DNA from: Isoperla grammatica
Lineage: Eukaryota; Arthropoda; Insecta; Plecoptera; Perlodidae
Direction: 5' to 3'
DNA length: 64,000 nucleotides
NCBI GenBank assembly: GCA_945910005.1
Contig: OX246744.1
Location: 41,874,378 to 41,938,377, forward strand
A program made the position numbers and the translations under genes. Below are positions 56,694 to 64,000 of this stretch, one piece after another. The notes under the pieces were generated by a model. It was given only the letters and a program-made list of their open reading frames with translations, was not told the DNA's origin and did not search any database. The number at the start of each line of letters is the position of its first letter. Position 1 is the stretch's first letter.

Positions 56694-57096
56694 AGCCTGG
56701 ATTCACAAAGACGACTAATTCTAAGAGTTTTCCTGAGTTAGGCAAATCCTAGCTAGATAAATCAAGATAAATCATCTCTGGATATTACTACACATTCACA
56801 AATAAAACATCATTTGTTAAATTGTTAATATTTGTTTATAATTTATCTTTACGACATTGCAGGACGACATATGCGCGTTTTATTTAACTAAGGTCCAGTC
56901 TTACAATGTCCCAATAACTACTTATTCATCGAATAGCTTGTTTTCTCCATGGCAACCACCAATCAAAACCCTTGAAATCCTCCAAATAGCTTATTTGCTA
57001 CAAATAACTTCTTTATTAAGAGATTTTAAGACCGGCCCTAAGATTTGCCTAAACTAGGACGTCTTAGCACTTAGGCACCTTTGTAAATCTTGGCCC
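56694..57096. mobile_element. MITE, GGATTCACAAA family (copy 2)
   Basis: AGCCTGGATTCACAAAGACG at the left; AGGCACCTTTGTAAATCTTGG at the right; TAGATAAATCAAGATAAATC is shared with 26467-26732. Confidence 0.8.
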
Positions 57097-57158
57097 TCGT
57101 GTTCCGCAAAGTCGGTAACCACACAGTCTTAAACAACAAACAATCGAATATTATTGTC

Positions 57159-57567
57159 GTTGTGTGAGCAATATAGGGTAGAGTCGCAACGCAATCGGCA
57201 GTTTGTCTACCGCCTTTTACTGCCCAACATACTTTAGTCGGGTAGTAGAAGTTCGCCAAGCGACGCGATGACGGAGTTTTCGTCTGTCTTCGTATATCTT
57301 CGGTGAAGTAGCCGACCAATCAGGTTCCGTCATCGCGTCGCTTGGCGAACTCCTACTACCCGACTATAGTATGTTGGTAGTATAAGTTCGCCAAGCGACG
57401 CGATGACGGAGTTTTCGGCTGTCTTTGGTGAAGTAGCCGACAAATCAGGCTCCGTCATCGCGTCGCTTGGCGAACTTTTACTACCCGACTAAAGTATGTT
57501 GGTCAGTAAAAGGCGGTAGACAGACTGCCGATGGCGTGGGGCCTCTACCCTATATTACTCACTCAAT
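57159..57567. mobile_element. MITE, GTTGAGTGAGTAAT family, abutting ALP exon 3
   Basis: Long copy with the central palindrome duplicated (57245-57480). Its right end CCCTATATTACTCACTCAAT stops 21 bases before the acceptor of exon 3, so the usual branch-point zone lies inside the element. Confidence 0.85.
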
Positions 57568-57588
57568 GGTGTTGTTCTCTCCCGGTAG

Positions 57589-57809
57589 AGGCGCCGTTCT
57601 GGCGGGAGGGAGCGCGCAAGACCCTGCGGGACCACCTGGCCGTGGAGAGGATAGAGTCCCAGGCTCAGAACGTGATCCTGTTCCTGGGAGACGGGATGTC
57701 CATCCCGACCCTGGCAGCCGCCCGGATGAGGATGGGACAGAAGGCGGGGCTGGATGGGGAGGAGTCACAACTCAGCTTCGAGAAGTTTCCCTTCACAGGA
57801 CTGTCCAAG
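57589..57809 (+). CDS. ALP: Alkaline phosphatase, exon 3 (domain start, metal-binding Asp)
   Basis: The exon starts after GTTCTCTCCCGGTAG. With the last base of exon 2 it reads EAPFWREGARKTLRDHLA, then SQAQNVILFLGDGMSIPTLA, then AAARMRMGQ...LSFEKFPFTGLSK. W-E-A---L and NVI-FLGDGM are the hallmark start of the alkaline phosphatase fold; the Asp of LGDGM is a metal ligand. The enzyme hydrolyses phosphomonoesters at alkaline pH and is usually secreted or GPI-anchored. The exon leaves in phase 0 at TCCAAG|GTAACA. From CAACTCAGC to this donor and beyond, the sequence is repeated 17 more times downstream (57810-58892). Confidence 0.93.
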
Positions 57810-58892
57810 GTAACAACTCTCTTAGTCTCAACTCAGCTTCGAGAAGTTTCCCTTCACGGGGCTGTCCAAGGTAACAATTCTCTTAGTCACAACTCAGCTT
57901 CGAGAAGTTTCCCTTCACGGGGCTGTCCAAGGTAACAATTCTCTTAGTCACAACTCAGCTTCGAGAAGTTTCCCTTCACGGGGCTGTCCAAGGTAACAAC
58001 AACTCTCTTAGTCACAACTCAGCTTTGAGAAGTTTCCCTTCACGGGGCTGTCCAAGGTAACAACAACTCTCTTAGTCACAACTCAGCTACGAGAAGTTTC
58101 CCTTCACGGGGCTGTCCAAGGTAACAACAACTCTCTTAGTCACAACTCAGCTACGAGAAGTTTCCCTTCACAGGGCTGTCCAAGGTAACAACAACTCTCT
58201 TAGTCACAACTCAGCTACGAGAAGTTTCCCTTCACAGGGCTGTCCAAGGTAACAACAACTCTCTTAGTCACAACTCAGCTACGAGAAGTTTCCCTTCACG
58301 GGGCTGTCCAAGGTAACAACAACTCTCTTAGTCACAACTTAGCTTTGAGAAGTTTCCCTTCACAGGGCTGTCCAAGGTAACAACAACTCTCTTAGTCACA
58401 ACTCAGCTTCGAGAAGTTTCCCTTCACGGGGCTGTCCAAGGTAACAACAACTCTCTTAGTCACAACTCAGTTACGAGAAGTTTCCCTTCACAGGGCTGTC
58501 CAAGGTAACAACAACTCTCTTAGTCACAACTCAGCTACGAGAAGTTTCCCTTCACGGGGCTGTCCAAGGTAGCAACAACTCTCTTAGTCACAACTCAGCT
58601 TTGAGAAGTTTCCCTTCACAGGGCTGTCCAAGGTAACAACAACTCTCTTAGTCACAACTCAGCTTTGAGAAGTTTCCCTTCACAGGGCTGTCCAAGGTAA
58701 CAACAACTCTCTTAGTCACAACTCAGCTTTGAGAAGTTTCCCTTCACAGGGCTGTCCAAGGTAACAACAACTCTCTTAGTCACAACTCAGCTTTGAGAAG
58801 TTTCCCTTCACAGGGCTGTCCAAGGTAACAACAACTCTCTTAGTCACAACTCAGCTTTGAGAAGTTTGCCTTCACAGGGCTGTCCAAGGTAG
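57760..58892 (+). repeat. 61-64-bp minisatellite of exon 3 end plus donor, 18 copies
   Basis: Each unit reads CACAACTCAGCTTCGAGAAG, TTTCCCTTCACRGGGCTGTC, CAAGGTAACAACAACTCTCT, TAGT. The first copy is the real exon end. Units keep CCAAG|GTAACA (GTAGCA in one, GTAGGC in the last). No further exonic sequence is present between units. Confidence 0.95.
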
Positions 58893-59409
58893 GCCCCTTT
58901 CTTCCCCCAACGCCCACTGGCTGCATGTGCTTCCTCTAGAATTGATTTGACTTTCGTAAAAGATAACAATTGTTTATAAATTCTTAATAAATAGATTATT
59001 ACCATTTCTCACTTTGTCTCTTTCTTCTTTCCTTTCCCCTTCGTCCTCCTCGAAAGTCTGCAGCTCTCAATGTCTTTGCATGTGCCTCATCTTCTCTCTA
59101 TCCGCCTGTATGTCTGTCTGCCTCTCTCTCTCTCCCGTTCTTCTTCCTACAAGTTATCCAGCTACCATTGTCTCTGCATCTGCATCATCTTCTCTTTACA
59201 TCTGCCTATCTCTGTCTGCATTTCATTATCTCTCCCTGAGTCTCTCTTCCTTTCTTCTTCCTACAATCTCTAAATACCACTGTCTTTGGATGTGTCCCAT
59301 CCTCTCTATAAATCTTTGTTTTTGCCTCTGTTCTTCATTTTCTTCCTCTTTCCCTTCCTCTTCCTCTCGCTCAACTTCTCCATCTTCCACTGCCTTTGCA
59401 TGTGTCTCG

Positions 59410-59469
<60 letters not shown>

Positions 59470-59549
59470 TTCTCTACAGAGTTTCCTTGTACACTAGAGC
59501 ATTTTCGCCGACTAGAAGATTTGCGCAGTCAACTGTCCGCTTGTTACAG
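58893..59549 (+). repeat. Degenerate pyrimidine-rich tandem repeat in ALP intron 3
   Basis: Diverged units of about 110-120 bp (TTCTTCCTACAA ... CACTGTCTTTGCATGTG) from 59030 to 59400, then (CT)n to 59474 and TTTCTCTACAG (59479), a strong-looking but probably unused acceptor. The long Ser/Leu-rich open frames are shadows. Confidence 0.75.
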
Positions 59550-59594
59550 ACGTACTGCGTAGACTCCCAGGTCTCAACTGTTCGCTTGTTACAG

Positions 59595-59768
59595 ACGTAC
59601 TGCGTAGACTCCCAGGTCGCCGACTCAGCCTGTACGGCCACGGCCTACCTGACCGGGGTCAAGAACAACGAGGGCACCATAGGGGTCAACGCGAAGGTCA
59701 AGAAGGGGGACTGCGCCGCCATGAACCAGGCCGAGAACCATCTGGACTCTATAGTCACGTGGGCACAG
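59595..59768 (+). CDS. ALP: Alkaline phosphatase, exon 4 (active-site serine)
   Basis: Enters in phase 0 after GCTTGTTACAG and reads TYCVDSQVADSACTATAY, then LTGVKNNEGTIGVNA, ending VTWAQ at CAG|GTGAGT. DSACTATAY carries the nucleophilic serine that is phosphorylated in catalysis. Cysteine in place of the mammalian glycine is common in invertebrate enzymes. The acceptor and first 24 bases are duplicated 45 bp upstream (59550). Using that site would add 15 in-frame residues (TYCVDSQVSTVRLLQ), so two isoforms are possible. I prefer 59595 because it matches the family's spacing. 174 nt, 58 codons. Confidence 0.9.
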
Positions 59769-59772
59769 GTGA

Positions 59773-59975
59773 GTCTAGGGGCTACACTAACGCTATCTAG
59801 GGGCTACACTTACGCTATCTATGGGCTACACTAACGCTATCTATGGGCTACACTAGCGCTATCTATGGGCTACACTAGCGCTATCTATGGGCGACACTAA
59901 CGCTATCTATGGGCTACACTAGCGCTATCTATGGGCGACACTAACGCTATCTATGGGCGACACTAGCGCTATCTA
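59773..59975 (+). repeat. 22-bp minisatellite just after exon 4 donor
   Basis: About nine units of GGGCTACACTAACGCTATCTAT with A/G and T/G variants, starting four bases beyond the donor. Confidence 0.95.
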
Positions 59976-60172
59976 GCGTAGACTTCGGGCACAGCCCTCC
60001 GCTACTCGTAGGGTCTTTAATAATTAATTCGGATGCATTTTAGGCTCAAGCTGGTTGGAAAATAGTGGAGAAATAGTACTGGAGCTGATGAAATGCACTT
60101 TTTATAATATACAATGCAGAATGAATATCTAATGGTTGTCAATTTAATAGCGTTAATTACGATTATAAAATC

Positions 60173-60326
60173 GCCGTACAACAACTTCGGTAATGCTTTC
60201 GTCATCAATCAATGACGTGTTTACGGTCTCGGCCAACCCGAGCAGGTATTTGAATTAGCCACGGCCGCTGGTTGGCTGCCGCTCACCCACCCGTGACGGA
60301 TGCATTACCGAAGTTGTTGTACGACG
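60173..60326. mobile_element. MITE, ACAACAACTTCGGTAATGC family (copy 3)
   Basis: GTACAACAACTTCGGTAATG / CATTACCGAAGTTGTTGTAC. A half copy of the 29563 family follows (60460-60590). Confidence 0.88.
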
Positions 60327-60608
60327 ACTATAACTGTTGTCATGTGGCAGTTGTTTTTTGCAGCCAAAAATTGAATGTTCATCAATCAATGAAAACTACA
60401 ACAGTGGAGTTGGCTAGCAACAAATAGTATTATTTATTTTATTACTAAATCAAATCAAATAACTAAGGGCTTATTAAAGCACAGTGCGCTGTTAATTTAG
60501 ATTTTCATTTTTTGTTGTAATCTTGAGATATAATTAAAAAATGAAAATGTTCTGCGGTTTTTGACTTAGAGGTACCCTGCGATGTAAGCGTGTTGCGACG
60601 TGTTACAG

Positions 60609-60800
60609 GAAGCCGGCAAGCGCACGGGTATCGTGACGACGACTAGGATCACCCACGCGTCGCCCGCGGGCACGTACGCCCACACTGCCCACCGGGACTG
60701 GGAGTCCGACCATAACATAGTGGAGGACGGAGAAGACCCAGACGTCTGCATCGACATCGCGAGACAACTCATCAACCAGGCGCCCGGCAACCAACTGAAC
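60609..60800 (+). CDS. ALP: Alkaline phosphatase, exon 5 (metal-binding His/Ser region)
   Basis: After GACGTGTTACAG, phase 0, it reads [20 protein letters not shown] then [14 protein letters not shown], and ends QAPGNQLN at AAC|GTGAGG (64 codons). G-VTTTR-THA-P---YAH---RDW-SD is one of the most conserved stretches of the family and supplies magnesium- and zinc-site residues. Motif order and spacing to exon 4 match animal alkaline phosphatases. The GC content is well above the flanking introns, as in exons 3, 4 and 6. Confidence 0.94.
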
Positions 60801-60819
60801 GTGAGGACACTTGTTGCTT

Positions 60820-61500
60820 AAGTGACGTACTTAGCTTAGACGATCGCACGTACTTAAACATATACAAAGTGAATAGTGTAGAGATAGTATTACGTGCCTA
60901 CTTAACCTTGAACTACCTAGTACCTTGTACTTAAGTAAAAGGTACTTAAGTGATAGATACTTACGTAAAAGGTACTTAAGTGCTTAAGTAGATACTTAAG
61001 TACAAGATTTTTTAAGTAGAAGATACTTAAGTGCAAAGTGTAGAGATAGTATTACGTACCTACTTAAATGCAAGGTACTTAAGTGATAGATACTTAATAA
61101 CAAGGTACTTTAGTGCAAGATACTTAAGTACAAGGTACTTTAGTGCTTTAGTAGATACTTAAGTAGAAGATACTTAAGTGCAAAGTGTAGAGATAGTATA
61201 ACGTACCTACTTATCCATAAGTGACGTACTTAGCTGAGACGATCTTGTGTACTTAAGTTAAACATGTATTGAAGTACAATATACTTAAGTGCATATTGTA
61301 GAGATAGTATTAGGTACCTACTTATCGACGTACGTACGTGATCTTCTAATGCGATGTACTAAGCTGAGACACCTACAAGATACTTAAGTGCATCTTGTAG
61401 AGTCTCTACAATATGCACTTAAGTATCTTGTAGGCGTCCCTTATCGACATACATACGTTATCTAATTACGTGATGTACTTAGCTGAGACGAGACGACCGC
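60820..61500. repeat. TACTTAAGT-based degenerate tandem repeat in ALP intron 5
   Basis: Starts about 20 bases after the exon 5 donor. TACTTAAG palindromes recur dozens of times, with longer repeats such as GTGTAGAGATAGTATTACGT at 60877, 61038 and 61187. Confidence 0.85.
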
Positions 61501-61514
61501 GCGTATTTAGGTTT

Positions 61515-61840
61515 AACCATTGAGTTTATTGTAAGTGTAGGGTAGAGTCCCAGCGACCATTGGTGCCTGTCTACCAATAAATCGCCCGTGTACGCTAGTA
61601 GTACTGGGGGGAGCCGCTAGGTGCCGCCACATCAGCGCGGCCTAATCAGTGGGTACGTGTGGCGGCACCAAGCGACTCCCCCCAGTACTACTAGCGTACA
61701 CGGGCGATTTATGGATTGACAGCTGTCGCCAATGGCTGTTGAGGTTCTACCCTACACTAAACTCAATGGTTGGACGGTAAGTCGCAGTAGACAAACTGCC
61801 GATGGGGTAGCGCCTCTACCCCATATTACTCACTCAAAGG
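61515..61840. mobile_element. MITE with CATTGAGTTTA/GTGTAGGGTAGAG ends plus a fragment
   Basis: CATTGAGTTTATTGTAAGTG at the left and CTACACTAAACTCAATGG at the right. Inner palindrome CCCCCCAGTACTACTAGCGT / ACGCTAGTAGTACTGGGGGG. 61772-61840 is a right-end fragment of the GTTGAGTGAGTAAT family. Confidence 0.8.
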
Positions 61841-61849
61841 CATGATTAC

Positions 61850-62195
61850 TTTACTTACTTTATTGTAGTTAAGACCAGTGTAGGGCACAATGCCCGCTTT
61901 TGCCTGATGAGTGATGATTGATGAATGATAATGCGGAAGGAGGGGAAGCCCGGTACCGGCACGTAGCCTACTCCTGTCGAAAAGTACCAAGGGGACCATC
62001 GGCTTTACATCCCATCCGAAAGGACGGTGAAACTTTGACCAGTCATATAGGTTCCTCCACCAACCTGGACTGTTGACGAGAAGAACGAAGCTGTTACACT
62101 AGCTTTCGAACCCTCCAATCTACTCCAACCAACGGTAACTAGTGTTCCAGAGGAGAGTGGTCACCCATCCACCTCCTGACCTAGCCGAGGCTACT
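61850..62195 (-). mobile_element. 5S-type SINE
   Basis: Tail TTATTGTAGTTAAGACCAGT to head CCATCCACCTCCTGACCTAG. The 5S-like start is cut at CCGAGGCTAC. Confidence 0.8.
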
Positions 62196-62214
62196 TAAAT
62201 AAATAAATAAAATT

Positions 62215-62518
62215 AATTGACATTTAGAGTCTACCCACTCAGTAATGAAACTGATTTTCAGTGGGGGACTTTAGTTTAAAGCGACTAAACCAACCCTGTA
62301 GGCTTCGAACACCATCGACGAGTGAGCGATAACGAATCAAAGATCTATATTTCAAATACGAAACATGTGAATCAGTGATTGGACAGTGCGAACACCTGCG
62401 GACAGATGTCAGGATCAACAAGGCTGATTCAGAACAACTTTGTAATTTATTGAGTGCTTCGTTGCTAGAACGGCTCCAAAGTCACCGTTTACTTATTCCT
62501 TAGTCAAAAAGTAATGGA
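62215..62518 (-). mobile_element. SINE-like retroposon (copy 4)
   Basis: Inverted, from AATTGACATTTAGAGTCTAC to AAAAGTAATGGAACTGAATC. The most complete copy of the family. Confidence 0.8.
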
Positions 62519-62564
62519 ACTGAATCCCTTTAGAAGTAAAGTGATGTTAATAAGTTATGTTTTT

Positions 62565-62730
62565 TTCACAAAAACTTCTGCCTGAACCGGGATTTGAACT
62601 CGGGTCCTTCTGTATTGGAAGCAGGGATGCTGACCACTGGACCAATGAGCCAACAGCATGATTGTAGGCCTATGTAATCTTTATTCACAACAGGGCATAC
62701 GCCCCACAAGTGGAATACAATAAAATACTT
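62565..62730 (-). mobile_element. tRNA-derived SINE of a second type
   Basis: On minus: TTGGTCCAGTGGTCAGCATC (A box), a CTTC/GAAG anticodon-like stem, then CCCGAGTTCAAATCCCGG (B box). The loop lacks U33, so it is not a working tRNA gene. The neighbouring GGGGCGTATGCCCTGTTGTG and GAATAAAG (minus) may be its tail partner. Confidence 0.6.
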
Positions 62731-63149
62731 ATAATCATGTCATAATAATACAAACTTATTACAATTTACAGTTTACACTCATCTAATCACTCACACAACA
62801 ATCCCATGCATACTCTCGCACCCTCACAGATACACTCACTTCCAGTCTACATAGCATACTATCCACCATACACGCTCAAACACACTTGCTGTTACACAAG
62901 TAGGTTGGTGCTACCTGAATAGAGAAAGATTTAAAAAAGCCTTGAAAGTTGTCATGTTTACACTCAACTGTTGTCTTGCATCCTGTTAACACATGAATGT
63001 TTCAACAAGTTTAAACGACTTTTGTTAGGCCTGAAAATTACATGATTGCGTGTATTCTTTTGCGGAACAAGAAAGTTAATATTAGCAAGAAGAGAACTGG
63101 CGTCAACCACACAGTGAATAACTTTAACTTTTCACTTTGTGGCTTCCAG
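62731..63149. other. ALP intron 5 end, unassigned
   Basis: AT-rich, ends in ACTTTTCACTTTGTGGCTTCCAG. Nothing else recognised. Confidence 0.5.
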
Positions 63150-63289
63150 GTTATCCTCGGCGGTGGCCGTAGCGAGTTCCGCTCCAACGCTGTCCTGGAC
63201 GAGGAAGGTACCCGAGGTTACCGCATGGACCACCTCGACCTCATCAAACAGTGGGAGGACAACCAGAAGTCGCAGAACAGGAAGTCAAA
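63150..63289 (+). CDS. ALP: Alkaline phosphatase, exon 6 (last exon in window)
   Basis: After TTGTGGCTTCCAG, phase 0, it reads VILGGGRSEFRSNAV then DEEGTRGYRMDHLDLIKQWE and DNQKSQNRKSK, ending in phase 2 at TCAAA|GTAAGA. VI-GGGR and GTR----LDL---W follow exon 5 in all animal alkaline phosphatases. The six exons total 902 coding bases, about 300 codons. A usual enzyme has about 520-550 residues, so the zinc-site half and any GPI signal lie beyond the right edge. Confidence 0.92.
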
Positions 63290-63357
63290 GTAAGATCGGA
63301 GATCACATTGAAACTATTGGTGTGTCCAAAAACAATCATTCAGTCTTTATCTGGGGG

Positions 63358-63750
63358 CGATTCTAAATGGGCGACGATCAGTGGCGTAACTAAGGGACCG
63401 CCGGGGCCCATCGCTCTAGGGGGCCCAAAAAATATTTATAAGTGACGTATATATATATTATCATCAATTTTTGAATTAAAACAAATATATTAGAAAATAT
63501 ATTGACCGGATCGCAATTTTAAAATCTCGCAAGAAGGCTCTGCATTGAAGGTAAGTAAAATATGACAACAATTAGTTGTCGATGGAAAAGGGGGAGGGGG
63601 GCCCTGGAGTTGAAGTCCCGCCAATGGCGACGATAAGTTTAACACAGCTTTCCGTCCTTACAAAACGCGAATGCAAGGCGCTGATTGGCTCATGGCCTTC
63701 TTGTAACGATATAAAGCTGCGTTAAAGTTAACGTCGCCCATTCATAATCG
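63358..63750. mobile_element. MITE with ATGGGCGACGWTAA ends, split by a hAT-like element
   Basis: CGATTCTAAATGGGCGACG at the left and CGTCGCCCATTCATAATCG at the right, continuing about 36 bp inward (AACACAGCTTT / AAAGCTGCGTT). Confidence 0.8.
63379..63626. mobile_element. Non-autonomous hAT-like element with 8-bp target duplication
   Basis: GCGACGAT flanks both sides (63371-63378 and 63627-63634). The ends are CAGTGGCGTAACT and the inverted partner CCCGCCAATG. An 8-bp duplication and CA-TGGCG ends fit hAT elements. No transposase. Confidence 0.75.
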
Positions 63751-63864
63751 CACTGCAGCACCGAGGTCCCACTAGTGCAAATTTAATATTCTATTTTATT
63801 GATTTTAATTTATTATCCCCTGTCGCTGTGTTATACCAAGAACGATGTCGGTGGGAACAGAATC

Positions 63865-64000
63865 TCCTGATAGGGTCAACCCAGCTGGACACGTCGAGGG
63901 GGAGAAAGCAGATGAAATACAATCCACGTCCCCCCCCAATTCTTTTCCTCCTCTTTATCTCCACCTATTTCTCCTATCCTGTCATTCCCTTTCTTCCTTC
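63865..64000 (+). mobile_element. RTE-like retroposon start (runs off window)
   Basis: CTGATAGGGTCAACCCAGCT and GGGGGAGAAAGCAGATGAAA parallel 28715-28790 (GGTAGGGCCACCC, GAGGAGAAGTCAGACGAAG), followed by a pyrimidine-rich stretch in both. Confidence 0.5.

Noticed and set aside
59014..59562. 182-codon Ser/Leu frame before ALP exon 4 as extra exon sequence
   Set aside because: Pyrimidine-rich intron repeat; it only joins the true exon frame by running through the duplicated acceptor.
62590..62655. Functional tRNA gene on the minus strand
   Set aside because: A and B boxes are present but the acceptor stem does not pair and the anticodon loop lacks U33; better explained as a SINE head. The same applies to 36240-36318 and 40727-40804.

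Overview
This is animal nuclear DNA. Coding sequence is split by GT-AG introns, there are tRNA- and 5S-derived SINEs, LINE tails, many MITE and foldback elements, and long microsatellites. I infer an invertebrate, most likely a lophotrochozoan such as a mollusc. The phylum is a guess from gene style and repeat load.

1-20.4 kb: a tandem segmental duplication. Copy A (1-about 8,875, cut by the window edge) and copy B (about 9,170-20,385) each carry two convergent genes for secreted proteins. The plus-strand gene encodes a signal peptide, a ten-cysteine domain resembling the Diedel family, then 11 (A) or 7 (B) near-identical 37-residue EF-hand repeats and a last EF-hand loop. The minus-strand gene encodes a signal peptide, an acidic propiece and a cationic C-terminal peptide, an architecture like an antimicrobial-peptide precursor. 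In both genes an exon end with its 5' splice site has become a minisatellite: the whole signal-peptide exon (94 bp; 10 and 14 complete cassettes) and the end of the propiece exon (99 bp; 15 and 19 units). Copy A's EF-hand exon has a +1 frameshift.

20.4-38.6 kb: no gene recognised. It holds G-rich and pyrimidine-rich 11-bp minisatellites, (AATC)n and (TTA)n tracts, nested MITEs, SINEs, foldback elements and a dead LINE end.

38.7-64.0 kb: the 5' part of an alkaline phosphatase gene (plus strand, six exons, phases all compatible), running off the right edge. The introns hold MITEs, SINEs, a Helentron-like element, a 31-bp CACGTG satellite and microsatellites. Exon 3's end with its donor is amplified 18 times, exon 4's acceptor is duplicated in frame, and simple tandem repeats start right after the donors of exons 4 and 5.

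Recurring theme: in all three gene families a tandem array sits exactly on splice sites. This is the most unusual property of the window. Coordinates of repeat and mobile elements are read by eye and may be off by several bases.
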